DNA from: JBBUX01 sp037445775 | Lineage (GTDB): Bacteria > Actinomycetota > Coriobacteriia > Anaerosomatales > PHET01 | DNA length: 43,342 nucleotides | NCBI GenBank assembly: GCA_037445775.1 | Contig: JBBIJX010000011.1 | Coordinates: 1-43,342, forward strand | Direction: 5' to 3' | Part shown: positions 8,354-17,643 of the stretch, one piece after another | Position numbering within the stretch: position 1 is the first letter of the stretch | How the letters are laid out: every line of letters begins with the position of its first letter | Made by a program: the position numbers and the translations under genes | The notes under the pieces: model-generated | Seen by the model: only the letters and a program-made list of their open reading frames with translations | The model's database searches: none | What the model was told of the DNA's origin: nothing

Positions 8354-10261
8354 CTAGGTCCCCCTTGCAACGACGAGAATGAGCATCAGCACAACGATGG
8401 CGCCCACGACGAGCTGCTGGTAACTCTGCAGACGGCCTGTCTGCAGGCGGCGGAAGGTGCGGGAGAGCGCCCGGGACACAGTCGCGAATCCGTTGACAGA
8501 ACCGTCGATGACTCGCGAGTCGAACTCCCACGCCCCTTTGGCGAGCCTTGTCCACCCGCCCGCAGCACCGTTGACGGCGCCGTCGAGGCCGTTTTGGTCG
8601 AACGCGGTCATGGCTCGCGCGAAGCCGAAGTAGCCGCCGATGAGCAGCCGGCTGTAGGTCACGTCGAAGTAAAAGCCCTGCCTGAGCGCTTCGTAGAAGT
8701 ACGACAACCGCTGCTTCCAGATGCGCGTGTTCGCGACCACGCTCGGGCGACCGTAGAACCACCATCCGATCGCGATGCCGGTGCCGGAGACGGCGAACGA
8801 CAGCGCGATCATCTCGAGACTGGGCCACGGGATCTTGTGTGCCGCCAACCGCCCGAACGTCGTCGACCCGAAGCCGACGACCGCAGTGATCGCGGCAAGC
8901 AGCGACATCGGCAGCACCATCGAAACGTGCGCCTCGTGCAAGTGCTCGCTCTGTGCCGGTCCTGTGAAGACACGGAACCACAGACGCGTCACGTAGAACG
9001 CGGTGAGCGCCGAGGCGAGGATCATGGCGCCGACAGCGACATACTGGTGTTCGTACAGCAGCACGACGAGGATCTCGTCCTTGCTGAAGAAACCGGCGAG
9101 CGGGGGCACGCCGGCGAGCGCGAGCGCTCCGACGCCGAACGTCACAGTCGTGACCGGCAGGTAGCGCGCCAGGCCACCCATCTCGCGCATGTCCTGCGTG
9201 TGCGCCGCATGGATGATCACGCCCGCTCCCAGGAACAGTAGCGACTTGAAGAACGCGTGCGTCGTCAGGTGGAAGAGCGCCGCCGTCGCACTCCCCGCGC
9301 CAAGCGCCACGAACATGAGCCCGAGCTGGCTGACGGTCGAGTACGCGAGCACCTTCTTGATGTCGTGTTGGACCGCGGCGAATAGCCCTGCCATCATCGC
9401 GGTCACGAGCCCGATGACGAGCATGCCGGTGAGCACACCGGGGGCATGCTCGAAGATGGGCAGCGTGCGCGCCACGACAAAGACACCGGCGGCGACCATC
9501 GTCGCGGCATGGATCAGTGCCGACGCCGGCGTGGGACCCGCCATCGCGTCGGGGAGCCAGACATGAAGCGGCACCTGCGCCGACTTGCCCATCGCCGCCC
9601 ACAGGAGCCCAAGCGAGACGACAAGAGCGATGCCCGGCGCCCAGTGCGCGGAAGACTCGATCACTTCGTGCAGATCGAACGTCCCTGCGTTGTCGAAAAT
9701 GGCGAACAGCGCGATGAGGAAGCCGAGGTCGCCCACGCGTGTCGTGAGGAACGCCTTCTGCGAGGCCTTGCGCGGACCCTCGAGCTCGTGCCAGAAGCCG
9801 ATGAGCAGATACGAACAGAGCCCCATCATCTCCCACATCGCGAAGGTGAGGAGCAAGTTCTGGGAGAGCACGAGCATGAGCATCGCACTCGTGAATAGCG
9901 ACACGACCGCGAAGTACCAGCCCCTGCGCTGGTCGTCGTGCATGTAGCCGAGCGAATAGACCTGTACGCACGTGCCTACGATGGTGACGACGAGCAGCAT
10001 CACAGCCGCCACACCGTCAAGCCCGACTCCCGCCTGGAACACGAGGTCGCCAACGCGGCCGAACGTCCACTCGGCGTGCCATATCAGGTCGTGCGAACCG
10101 CCTGGCCACACGCGCGCGAACGCCGCGAATGCGAGTGCGAGCGAGCCAGCGATGCCGGCCACCGAGAGCGGCAGCAGCCGGTTGCGCACCAGCCGCGGCA
10201 GCGGCAGGAAGACGAGAAACACCGCGGCGGGAAGGGCGGGTATGAGCAGGATCCAGTCCAC
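8354..10261 (-). CDS. nuoL: NADH-quinone oxidoreductase subunit L
   Basis: A 635-residue distal antiporter-like subunit. The length is usual for NuoL and leaves room for the long C-terminal lateral helix and its terminal anchor helix. Key residues: TM5 Glu in FAMWEMMGLCSY (E144), TM7 Lys in MGKSAQVPLHVWLPDAM (about K226), and HDIKKVLAYSTVSQLG at the TM8-TM9 region, typical of NuoL. The GTG start at 10261 follows the nuoK stop by three bases. It would cap the membrane arm and carry the most distal ion channel. Confidence 0.96.
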   Translation of the reverse strand: MDWILLIPALPAAVFLVFLPLPRLVRNRLLPLSVAGIAGSLALAFAAFARVWPGGSHDLIWHAEWTFGRVGDLVFQAGVGLDGVAAVMLLVVTIVGTCVQVYSLGYMHDDQRRGWYFAVVSLFTSAMLMLVLSQNLLLTFAMWEMMGLCSYLLIGFWHELEGPRKASQKAFLTTRVGDLGFLIALFAIFDNAGTFDLHEVIESSAHWAPGIALVVSLGLLWAAMGKSAQVPLHVWLPDAMAGPTPASALIHAATMVAAGVFVVARTLPIFEHAPGVLTGMLVIGLVTAMMAGLFAAVQHDIKKVLAYSTVSQLGLMFVALGAGSATAALFHLTTHAFFKSLLFLGAGVIIHAAHTQDMREMGGLARYLPVTTVTFGVGALALAGVPPLAGFFSKDEILVVLLYEHQYVAVGAMILASALTAFYVTRLWFRVFTGPAQSEHLHEAHVSMVLPMSLLAAITAVVGFGSTTFGRLAAHKIPWPSLEMIALSFAVSGTGIAIGWWFYGRPSVVANTRIWKQRLSYFYEALRQGFYFDVTYSRLLIGGYFGFARAMTAFDQNGLDGAVNGAAGGWTRLAKGAWEFDSRVIDGSVNGFATVSRALSRTFRRLQTGRLQSYQQLVVGAIVVLMLILVVARGT

Positions 10262-10264
10262 GCC

Positions 10265-10579
10265 TCAGCCCTTCAGCTCCGACAGACCGGTCACTTCGCT
10301 CGTGCGCGACCGGCGGTAGATGGCCAGGATGAGCGCTAACCCGAGGCCCACCTCAGCGGCCGAGATCACCATCGTGAAGACGGTGAAGAACCATCCGGTC
10401 ATGTCCTCCGGCGAACGGAAACGCGAGAAAGCGATGAGGTTGATGCCTATCGCGACCGACATCAGTTCAAGCGACATCAGCACCTGGACCGCGCCGCGCT
10501 TGGTCACGGCGCCATAGAGCCCGAGCGCGAAGAGCGCACCGCCCAAGATCAGGAAGGCCTCGAGCCCGACGCCGCTCAC
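10265..10579 (-). CDS. nuoK: NADH-quinone oxidoreductase subunit K
   Basis: A 104-residue, three-helix subunit of the ordinary length for NuoK/MrpC-like proteins. The two buried membrane glutamates of the family are visible, one in LMSLELMSVAIG and one in ISAAEVGLGLA. The start is a GTG sharing four bases (GTGA) with the nuoJ stop, a sign of translational coupling. It forms part of the E-channel region that connects the quinone site to the antiporter-like subunits. Confidence 0.95.
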   Translation of the reverse strand: MSGVGLEAFLILGGALFALGLYGAVTKRGAVQVLMSLELMSVAIGINLIAFSRFRSPEDMTGWFFTVFTMVISAAEVGLGLALILAIYRRSRTSEVTGLSELKG

Positions 10580-11082
10580 TCGTCACCCTCCTTCGTCCAC
10601 ATGACCGCGGCGACGAGCGCGGCGGTCAGGACGAGCGATGCGATCTCGAACTGGATAGCCCATCCGCTAGGAGCGAAGAGCTTCTCGCCGAACTCGACGA
10701 TGCCGGGGGCCACGTCAGGCATCGTCACCGCTCCAGGCGTCCACCCGACGACGGCGACGGTAACGAGCGCGAAGAAGGTGGCGGCCAGCGCGAGCCCGGG
10801 CCACGAGAAGTCGCGCGGTCTGACCGCGTCCGCGCGCTCGCGCAGCGTGAGCATGATCGTGAAGATGAGCAGGATGGCGAGAGCGCCCGCGTAGATGAGA
10901 AGCTGCACCACCGCGACGTAGTCGGCGTCGAGCAGGAAGTACAGCCCCGCCGTCGCGACGCAGACCTCGAGCAGCCAATACGCTGCATGAACTACGTTGC
11001 GCGATGCGAGCATGCCCGCCGAGCCTCCCACGGTGGCCAGCGCGAGCACGGCGAACGCGATCGCGTTCACTGTCTCACTCAT
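10576..11082 (-). CDS. nuoJ: NADH-quinone oxidoreductase subunit J
   Basis: A 168-residue subunit with five predicted helices. I chose ATG 11082 (MSETVNAIAF) because GGGAGG precedes it by about six bases; the frame is open upstream but that part reads as out-of-frame nuoI sequence. The conserved TM3 segment around LLDADYVAVVQLLIYAGA is the best mark of NuoJ. It overlaps the end of nuoI by eight bases and shares GTGA with nuoK. It contributes to the E-channel; TM3 of NuoJ is the helix whose twist accompanies turnover in known structures. Confidence 0.94.
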   Translation of the reverse strand: MSETVNAIAFAVLALATVGGSAGMLASRNVVHAAYWLLEVCVATAGLYFLLDADYVAVVQLLIYAGALAILLIFTIMLTLRERADAVRPRDFSWPGLALAATFFALVTVAVVGWTPGAVTMPDVAPGIVEFGEKLFAPSGWAIQFEIASLVLTAALVAAVMWTKEGDE

Positions 11083-11539
11083 CGCCGCCTCCCTTCGCCT
11101 CGGCGGGCGGAGCCGCAGCGCGCTTGGCTGCGGCCGCGGGCGTGTCGATGAGCAGGTCGACCGTGAGATCACCCGGATCGATGCACGCAAGCTCGTAGTC
11201 GTGACCCATCTCGAGCGCGTCGAACGGACACGCCTCGACGCATAGGCCGCACATCATGCACGCACCTATCTCGTAGCGCCAACGATCGATGTGCTTGGAG
11301 CGATCCTCTCCTGTGGTGACCGAGATGTCGATGATGAAGTCTGGGCACGCCTTCTCGCACGCGAGACACGCGGTGCAGCGGTGCGAGCCGTCATCTTCGC
11401 GCTTCATCTGCACCGCCCAACGGGCGCGCTCAGGTAACTCCAGCTTCTCGTGCGGGTACTGCAGAGTGATCGGCCCGCGCAGCATGTTGCGCAGTGTGAT
11501 GCGCATGCCGTTGAGGATACCGGTGCCCCAGACGCTCAC
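11075..11539 (-). CDS. nuoI: NADH-quinone oxidoreductase subunit I (2x[4Fe-4S] ferredoxin-like)
   Basis: A 154-residue peripheral subunit carrying clusters N6a and N6b. Both ferredoxin motifs are intact: CTACLACEKACP and CMMCGLCVEACP. I placed the start at GTG 11539 (MSVWGTGILNGMRITL), which shares GTGA with the nuoH stop. An internal ATG 33 bases on would also give the core domain. The C-terminal 20 residues are Ala/Lys-rich and end GGGDE. With no NuoG or NuoF in the operon, NuoI is the outermost redox subunit seen here and the likely docking point for an external donor such as ferredoxin; that last point is inference. Confidence 0.95.
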   Translation of the reverse strand: MSVWGTGILNGMRITLRNMLRGPITLQYPHEKLELPERARWAVQMKREDDGSHRCTACLACEKACPDFIIDISVTTGEDRSKHIDRWRYEIGACMMCGLCVEACPFDALEMGHDYELACIDPGDLTVDLLIDTPAAAAKRAAAPPAEAKGGGDE

Positions 11540-12531
11540 TGGGCACCTCGGATCAACGGACCGCCGAGCCTCAGCGCCACACCCGTGATCATGACCCACG
11601 CGAGCGAGACGGGCAGCATGACCTTCCATCCGAACGCGAGCAGCTGGTCGATGCGCACGCGCGGGAGCGTGCCGCGGATCCACATCATGATCGCGATCAC
11701 AAGGTAGACCTTCGCGACGAACACCACCGCCGCGAAGTTCCCCAAGGCGTCGACAGGAACGAACGGCAAACGCCAGCCGCCGAAGAAGAGCGTCACGACC
11801 ATGCTCGCGAACACGAAGATGTTGCTGAACTCGGCGAGGAAGAGCAGGCCGAACTTCATCGAGGAGTACTCGGTGGCGAACCCGGTCACGAGCTCCGACT
11901 CGGCCTCAGAGAGGTCGAAGGGGGTCTGGTTCGTCTCGACTAGGCCCGCGATGAAGAAGAGCACGAACGCGGGCAGACATGGGAGCCAGAACCACAGCGG
12001 TTCCTGCGCGCGCACGATGTCGCTCAGCTTCAGTGACCCCGCGATCATGACCGGCGGGACTGCGGCGAGCAGCATCGGCACCTCGTAGCTCACCTGCTGC
12101 GCGACCGATCGCATGCCGCCTAGGAGCGACCACTTGTTGGCGCTCGCCCACCCCGCCGCGACGATGCCGAGCGGCACGAGCGACACGACCGCGAACGTGA
12201 AGAGCAGCCCAAGGTCTAGGTCCGCGATGACAAGCTCCCCGGAGAACGGCAGGGCCGCGTAGGCGAGCAGCGCGGGCACGAAGACGATGCCCGGCGCAAG
12301 GAAGTAGAGCGCACGATCTACGTTCGTCGGTGTCGGGTCCTCCTTGGTCAGCAGCTTCACTACGTCGGCAAGCGTCTGAAACATACCCGCCGGTCCGAGT
12401 TCAGTGGGGCCAAGGCGGACGTGCAGGCGGCCGAGCACCTTCCTCAGCATGTAGATGAGCACGACGCCGTTGAGGAGCATGAGCCCCAGCGCCGCGAACA
12501 CTCTGAGTGCGACCTCAAGCAAGGGGTTCAT
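11536..12531 (-). CDS. nuoH: NADH-quinone oxidoreductase subunit H
   Basis: A 331-residue, eight-helix subunit that forms the quinone tunnel with NuoB and NuoD. Visible family marks are RLGPTELGPAGMFQTLADVVKL in the first cytoplasmic loop (conserved RxGP..GP), FDLSEAESELVTGFATEYSS (the Glu-rich loop near the quinone cavity) and WIRGTLPRVRIDQLL near the C-terminus. The ATG start overlaps the nuoD stop as ATGA. Length and order are ordinary. Confidence 0.96.
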   Translation of the reverse strand: MNPLLEVALRVFAALGLMLLNGVVLIYMLRKVLGRLHVRLGPTELGPAGMFQTLADVVKLLTKEDPTPTNVDRALYFLAPGIVFVPALLAYAALPFSGELVIADLDLGLLFTFAVVSLVPLGIVAAGWASANKWSLLGGMRSVAQQVSYEVPMLLAAVPPVMIAGSLKLSDIVRAQEPLWFWLPCLPAFVLFFIAGLVETNQTPFDLSEAESELVTGFATEYSSMKFGLLFLAEFSNIFVFASMVVTLFFGGWRLPFVPVDALGNFAAVVFVAKVYLVIAIMMWIRGTLPRVRIDQLLAFGWKVMLPVSLAWVMITGVALRLGGPLIRGAQ

Positions 12532-13736
12532 CGGTCGATCTCCCCCAGCACGATGTCGAGGCTTCCCAGCACGACGACGACGTCGGCGATGAGCGCCCCG
12601 GGCAGCATCGCCTCGCCCGCCTGGAGCGCGTAGAGCGCAGGCGGCTTGTAGCGCATGCGATACGGCGACGGACCGCCATCAGAGACGATGTGCACGCCGA
12701 GCTCGCCGCGGGGCGACTCGACCGACGCGTAGGCCTCGCCCGCCGGCGGGCGGAGCACCTTTGGCACCTTCGCCGTGTACTCCCCCTCCGGCAGCCCGTC
12801 GATGCACTGCCGAACGATCGCCACCGCCTGGCGGAGCTCACCCATGCGCACTAGGTAGCGCGCGAAGCAGTCGCCCTCTCTCGCCACCGGCACCGCGAAC
12901 TCCATCTCGTCGTACGCGGCGTACGGCAGGTCCTTGCGCACGTCAAAACTCACACCGCTCGCGCGCAGGTTCGCCCCGGAGAGCCCGAAGGCCAGCGCCG
13001 TCTCCTTCATGATGACCCCGACGCCAGTAAGGCGGGCCTGGAAGATCTCGTTGCCGCCGAGCAAAGCCTCGTGCTCGTCGAGGTAACCGTCGATCGTCTC
13101 GAGGAAGGCGCGAAGCTTCTTCTCGGCGGTGGGCGTGAAGTCCGCCACGACGCCACCGGGACGCACGTAGTTGAACATCATGCGCTGGCCGGTCACATCC
13201 TCGAGGATGTCGAGCAGCACTTCCCGGTCACGGACCGCGTAGAGGAACTGCCCCATCGCCCCGGCATCGAGGCCCATCGTGCCGTACCACACGAGATGGC
13301 TCGCTATGCGGTTGATCTCACCCATGAGCACGCGCAGCCAGCTCGCGCGGCGCGGAACCTCGATGCCGGCGAGCTTCTCGGCCGCCAGCGCGAACGCGAG
13401 TTCGTTGTGGATGCCTGACATGTAGTCCCCGCGGTCCATGAGCGTGCCCACGGCGTTGTACCGGCGCGACTCCGCGAGCTTCTCGATGCCGCGGTGGAGG
13501 TAGCCGACGACGGCTTCACCCGCGAGCACCTCTTCACCGTCGAGCTCCAGCAGCACGCGCAACACGCCATGCGTCGACGGATGCTGGGGACCCATGTTGA
13601 GGATGAGCCGATCGGTCGCGAGTGAGTCGACCCCGACCACCGCGCCCCACGCGGAGACAGGGCGCGTTGAGGGCTGCGCGGGCGCTACGGAGCTCAGCCA
13701 CCCCGCGTGCTCGACCTGGGCGCGCGGGTCGCTCAC
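12528..13736 (-). CDS. nuoD: NADH-quinone oxidoreductase subunit D
   Basis: A 402-residue, 49-kDa-type subunit that lines the quinone site and is related to the large subunit of [NiFe] hydrogenases. Family marks are LNMGPQHPSTHGVLRV with the conserved quinone-site His, VGYLHRGIEKLAE, and the C-terminal DVVVVLGSLDIVLGEIDR. The hydrogenase Cys ligands are absent, as expected. The GTG start shares GTGA with nuoC, so nuoC and nuoD are separate but coupled genes rather than the fusion found in enterobacteria. About 35 residues precede the conserved core. Confidence 0.96.
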   Translation of the reverse strand: MSDPRAQVEHAGWLSSVAPAQPSTRPVSAWGAVVGVDSLATDRLILNMGPQHPSTHGVLRVLLELDGEEVLAGEAVVGYLHRGIEKLAESRRYNAVGTLMDRGDYMSGIHNELAFALAAEKLAGIEVPRRASWLRVLMGEINRIASHLVWYGTMGLDAGAMGQFLYAVRDREVLLDILEDVTGQRMMFNYVRPGGVVADFTPTAEKKLRAFLETIDGYLDEHEALLGGNEIFQARLTGVGVIMKETALAFGLSGANLRASGVSFDVRKDLPYAAYDEMEFAVPVAREGDCFARYLVRMGELRQAVAIVRQCIDGLPEGEYTAKVPKVLRPPAGEAYASVESPRGELGVHIVSDGGPSPYRMRYKPPALYALQAGEAMLPGALIADVVVVLGSLDIVLGEIDR

Positions 13737-14168
13737 CGGTTGCGCACCTCCTCTGCGGTCCGGATCGCCACGCGCTTGAGCAACAACGGCTCGATCCCGC
13801 TGGTCAGGAGCAGGTGTTTGGGGTTCGGATGGCCCGACAGCGTGAGTCCGAGCATCTCTGCCGCCTCACGCTCGGGCATGAGCGCCGCCGGAAACAGCTC
13901 CCAAACGCTCGTGAGCTCGCCGCCGTACGGGTAGGCGATCTTCACGAAGATCTCCTCGCCGTGCGAGAGGGACCGCAGGTGGTAGACGATATCGACGCCC
14001 TCGCCGGTATCAACACCGAACACGTCGACCGGGTAGTCGTAGGCGTGCGACGACTCCCGCAACGCCCTGAGTGCTGCTGCCGCGTCGACACTCGCGACGC
14101 GCACTACCGCGCCGAGGCCATCGGCGGACTCGAGCGTCTCGGGGGCGACGTCCGCGCGAGACAGCGCG

Positions 14169-14194
<26 letters not shown>
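13733..14194 (-). CDS. nuoC: NADH-quinone oxidoreductase subunit C
   Basis: A 153-residue 30-kDa-type subunit of the peripheral arm without redox centres. The conserved C-terminal part reads ELFPAALMPEREAAEMLGL and LSGHPNPKHLLL, which match the NuoC signature region (WxxAxxxEREAxDMFGI..GHPxL). The usual WYERE is altered to MPERE. The ATG start at 14194 overlaps the end of nuoB by 26 bases. It bridges NuoB and NuoD. The family assignment is sound, although the N-terminal half is weakly conserved. Confidence 0.9.
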
Positions 14195-14665
<471 letters not shown>

Positions 14666-14675
<10 letters not shown>

Positions 14676-15028
14676 CTGAGCGCCCCCTCTTTCCACGCGT
14701 ACGCGAGGCCGCCCGCGAGGATACTGATGAAGATGAGCATCTCGAAGAAGATGAACCAGCCCGCACCCGGACTGCTGAATGCCACCGCCCAGGGATAGAG
14801 GAAGGCTATCTCGATGTCGAAGATGACGTAGAGCAGCGCGAACACGTAGTAGCCGCTGCGGAACTGGATCCACGGGCTCCCCACGGGCTCGACGCCGCAC
14901 TCGTAGGTCACGCCCTTCTCGGGCGAAGGCTTCTTCGGCGAGAGCAGCCACGACGCCGACAGTGTGAGCACGGTGAACAACGCGCCGATGACGACGAAGC
15001 CGGCTATCACCAGTCGCTCGAACTCCAC
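14666..15028 (-). CDS. nuoA: NADH-quinone oxidoreductase subunit A
   Basis: A 120-residue, three-helix subunit and the first gene of the nuo operon. The GTG start at 15028 (VEFERLVIAG) has AGGAAGGG about nine bases ahead. Family marks are KGVTYECGVEPVGSPWIQF, the conserved loop with the YECG cysteine near the quinone cavity, and ALLYVIFDIEIAFLYPWA in TM2 with its conserved acidic residues. The upstream 230 bases up to the tRNA hold no other gene, so nuoE, nuoF and nuoG are not in this operon. Confidence 0.95.
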
Positions 15029-15139
15029 GCTTCGGTCCCTTCCTGCCCCTTTGCGAGCGCGCGAACGACGCTCCCGGCGCGCCCGTTCTCCGCGCCATCC
15101 GTGCCGACGATTGAGGGAACGTATCACACGTCGCACACA

Positions 15140-15148
15140 AAGATACCA
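15140..15148 (-). promoter_or_regulatory. Possible extended -10 element upstream of nuoA
   Basis: On the minus strand TGGTATCTT fits an extended -10 (TGn plus 4 of 6 matches to TATAAT), about 110 bases before nuoA. No convincing -35 lies at 16-18 bases. Confidence 0.22.
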
Positions 15149-15222
15149 CGCGAACGGCTATTCTCATCGGTGAACGGCCGCGCGCGCGCGGTGAGCGGCG
15201 TTTGGATGCCCCCCAGACGCAC

Positions 15223-15249
15223 GAAACGGCGCCATGCGGGCGCCGTTTC
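15223..15249 (-). terminator. Hairpin terminator after tRNA-Thr
   Basis: A perfect 11-bp inverted repeat (GAAACGGCGCC / GGCGCCGTTTC) with a five-base loop lies 12 bases past the tRNA 3' end. On the minus strand the arm ends in GTTTCG and then GTGCGTCT, a poor T-run, so efficiency is uncertain. It would separate the mdh-to-tRNA transcript from the nuo operon. Confidence 0.55.
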
Positions 15250-15260
15250 GGAGTGTGTCG

Positions 15261-15336
15261 TGGAGCCGACGAGGGGACTCGAACCCCTGACCTGCGCATT
15301 ACGAGTGCGCTGCTCTACCAGCTGAGCTACGTCGGC
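15261..15336 (-). tRNA. tRNA-Thr (CGT anticodon)
   Basis: A 76-base cloverleaf with encoded CCA. The acceptor arm GCCGACG pairs with CGTCGGC, followed by U and CCA. The D arm is GCTC..GAGC, the anticodon arm GCGCA-CTCGTAA-TGCGC with anticodon CGT at 15301-15303, and the T arm AGGGG-TTCGAGT-CCCCT. It decodes ACG threonine codons. It starts 19 bases after the yaaT stop on the same strand and is followed by a hairpin, so it is likely cut out of the long upstream transcript. Confidence 0.97.
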
Positions 15337-15355
15337 ACGTATGTCGTTCTCAAGC

Positions 15356-16531
15356 CTAGCTGGCGGCCGGGCCCTCAGAGGCGCCACCGCCACCAGTGCC
15401 CCTGCGCCTGCGCCGCCGACTGCGCTGTCCCTCGTCGGCCTTCGCTGTGGCGCCCTTCTCCGCCTGGGCCGTCTGTGAGGCGGCCTGCTTCGTCCGCTTC
15501 GTTCGCCGCCCTCTCGCGTCGGTGGCGGGCTCCTTCGTCTGCGCGGCCGAGGCCTGTTGCCCTGAACCGCCACCGCCCGGCTTGCGACGGCGCCGCCGGC
15601 GTCCGCCAGTCTCTTGGGCCTCCGGTCCCAAAGCCGCTTGCGACTCGCTCGCTTCCGTCACGAGCTGCGCCAGAGCCCGTCCTCCCGTGAGCGAATCGAT
15701 CGCCTCGCGGCCCACGGCGCACGGACACCCGGTCCCCTTCGCGCACTCCATCTTCGCGAGCGGCACGGTAAGCGATGAGCCATCCTCGAGCCTGATCCGC
15801 ACCGTCTCACGGGGCGTGTTGAGCTCGGTGACCTTCGCGCCGCCGTTCGGCGTCTCGATCAGCGCACCCTTCTTCGGAGCACGCTGCTTGAAGTCGCGGT
15901 AGGCATCGTACTCGTAGCGCAGACAGCACATCAGTCTGCCGCACAGCCCACTGATTTTCAAGGGGTTGAGCGGGAGGTCCTGCTCCTTGGCCATGCGGAT
16001 CGAGACGGGCTGGAACTCGCCGCCGAACCGGGCGCAACAGAGCTGCTGCCCGCAGTGGCCCACGCCGCCGACACGTCGCGCTTCGTCCCGCACTCCAACC
16101 TGCCGCATGTCGATACGCGCCTTGAACAGCGTGGCGAGCTCACGCACAAGGTCCCGGAAGTCGACGCGCTCATCGGCTGAGAAGTAGAAGACGATCTTGT
16201 CGCCTCCGAACAAGTACTCGACGTCGACCGGCTTCATGTCGAGCTTGTGCTCGGTCGCTAGACGGCGGAACTCGGTGAGGGCCTCACGCTCCTTGACCGC
16301 GAGCTCATCGAGATGGGCGCGGTCCCGCTCGTCCGCCACGCGGACGAGCGGCTTGAGCGCGGCGGTAAGCGAGTCTGCCTCGACCTCATGCACCGGCTGC
16401 ACGACAGTACCGATCTCCGTGCCTCGTTCGGTCTCGAGCACCACAAGCTCGCCCACGGAGGGCGTCGAGCCTGCGGGGTCGAACCACAGAGTCTTCGAGA
16501 AACGGAGCCGGACTCCGACTACCGTGGGCAT
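15356..16531 (-). CDS. PSP1-domain protein, YaaT/RicT family, with basic tail
   Basis: A 391-residue cytoplasmic protein. The first 275 residues are the PSP1/YaaT domain. Family cysteines are visible in GVGHCGQQLCCARFGG, GLCGRLMCCLRYEY and ECAKGTGCPC, and these are the positions that bind iron-sulfur clusters in the Bacillus RicA-RicF-RicT complex, which acts with RNase Y in mRNA maturation. The last roughly 105 residues are low complexity and strongly basic (RRRRRRKPGGGG, RSRRRRRRGTGGGG), absent from the Bacillus protein and suited to RNA or ribosome contact. It overlaps holB by 13 bases, the same holB-yaaT pairing known from Firmicutes. The role in RNA processing here is inferred from the family. 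Confidence 0.9.
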   Translation of the reverse strand: MPTVVGVRLRFSKTLWFDPAGSTPSVGELVVLETERGTEIGTVVQPVHEVEADSLTAALKPLVRVADERDRAHLDELAVKEREALTEFRRLATEHKLDMKPVDVEYLFGGDKIVFYFSADERVDFRDLVRELATLFKARIDMRQVGVRDEARRVGGVGHCGQQLCCARFGGEFQPVSIRMAKEQDLPLNPLKISGLCGRLMCCLRYEYDAYRDFKQRAPKKGALIETPNGGAKVTELNTPRETVRIRLEDGSSLTVPLAKMECAKGTGCPCAVGREAIDSLTGGRALAQLVTEASESQAALGPEAQETGGRRRRRRKPGGGGSGQQASAAQTKEPATDARGRRTKRTKQAASQTAQAEKGATAKADEGQRSRRRRRRGTGGGGASEGPAAS

Positions 16532-17643
16532 CTGAGAACCTCTCGTATGTCGAACAGCATCGCCTCCACGGCGAGCTGGGGGCTCACATTATACGAGATT
16601 CTGCGGCGCGCTTGGTTGACCGACGCGAGCGCTGCGGCGGCAGAGGCCGGGGTGATCGTCTGGGCCACCTCTTCCATGGCGTCCCGAGCGTCGTGGTTCG
16701 CGATCACTTCGCCCACGCCCTGTGACAACGCGAGACAGTCTCGAAGCCAGCTCTCCGCCACGTTGAGGACCTCTCCGATGTTCTCGCGCTCGCGTGCTGA
16801 CAGCTCGCGCTTCTGCCGCTCCTCGAGCGCCTTGAGCGACTGGCCCTGAGCGAACTCGCGCCGCTCCTCGAGTTCCGCGGCATGCACCGCCTTGACGTCC
16901 TCGAGCGGCGCCTTCACCGCGCCAAGAAGGGTCCTCGCGGTCGTGATGACGTCGAGGTCGTCGTTTGTAGACAGGTCCTTCAGCGTACGGAGGATGGCGT
17001 CTCGCGCGGCCCGTCGCGCCGAACTCGCGAGGAAGTCGCGCGCTCGCGCCACTACACCACCCGCAGCCGCAAGCGCCGCCTCCGCCTCCTGCGCGTCGGC
17101 GCCCGTCTGCCCCCGCACGACGCTCAACGCGTCGCTCGGGGGAAGCCGCCTGAAGCGGACCACCTGGCATCGCGACGCGATCGTGGGGAGCACGGCGTCG
17201 TAGCTGTGCGCCATGAGCACTATGACGACGCCGGCCGGAGGCTCCTCGAGAGTCTTGAGGAGCGCGTTCGCGGACTGGTCGTTGAACAGGTCTGCGCTGT
17301 CGACGAGGTACACCTTGTAGGGACCCTCGACCGGCGTGAGGGCGATGTCACGGATGATGTCGGTGACCTGCTCCTTGAGGTATCCCTTCGCGCCTTCCGG
17401 CTCGATGAGGTGGACGTCTGGGTGCGCGCCTCTCCGGACCCGGGCGCACTGGGCGCATGCGCCGCAGCCGTCGTCGTCGCAGAAGAGCGCGCATGCGAAC
17501 GCCTTCGCCGCGGTCTTCTTGCCTGCGCCCGGCGGACCCGCGAAGAGGTACGCGTGCGAGACGCGCTTCCGCTCGACGGCCGAACGCAGGAACGCGGCGG
17601 CTTGACCCTGGCCCAGCAGGTCGTCCCAGACGCAGCGGCTCAT
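16519..17643 (-). CDS. holB: DNA polymerase III delta-prime subunit
   Basis: A 374-residue AAA+ clamp-loader subunit. An intact Walker A (GPPGAGKKT, about 35-43), a four-cysteine zinc module (CDDDGCGACAQC region), the DEAD-like VYLVDSADLFND and the SRC motif in TIASRCQVVRF (arginine finger region) are visible. Delta-prime opens and loads the sliding clamp with DnaX and HolA. The ATG overlaps the tmk stop as ATGA, and tmk-holB-yaaT is a common order in Gram-positive bacteria. The Walker A is complete, whereas in E. coli delta-prime it is degenerate; a DnaX-like paralogue is less likely because the length and neighbours fit HolB. Confidence 0.92.
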   Translation of the reverse strand: MSRCVWDDLLGQGQAAAFLRSAVERKRVSHAYLFAGPPGAGKKTAAKAFACALFCDDDGCGACAQCARVRRGAHPDVHLIEPEGAKGYLKEQVTDIIRDIALTPVEGPYKVYLVDSADLFNDQSANALLKTLEEPPAGVVIVLMAHSYDAVLPTIASRCQVVRFRRLPPSDALSVVRGQTGADAQEAEAALAAAGGVVARARDFLASSARRAARDAILRTLKDLSTNDDLDVITTARTLLGAVKAPLEDVKAVHAAELEERREFAQGQSLKALEERQKRELSARERENIGEVLNVAESWLRDCLALSQGVGEVIANHDARDAMEEVAQTITPASAAAALASVNQARRRISYNVSPQLAVEAMLFDIREVLRCPR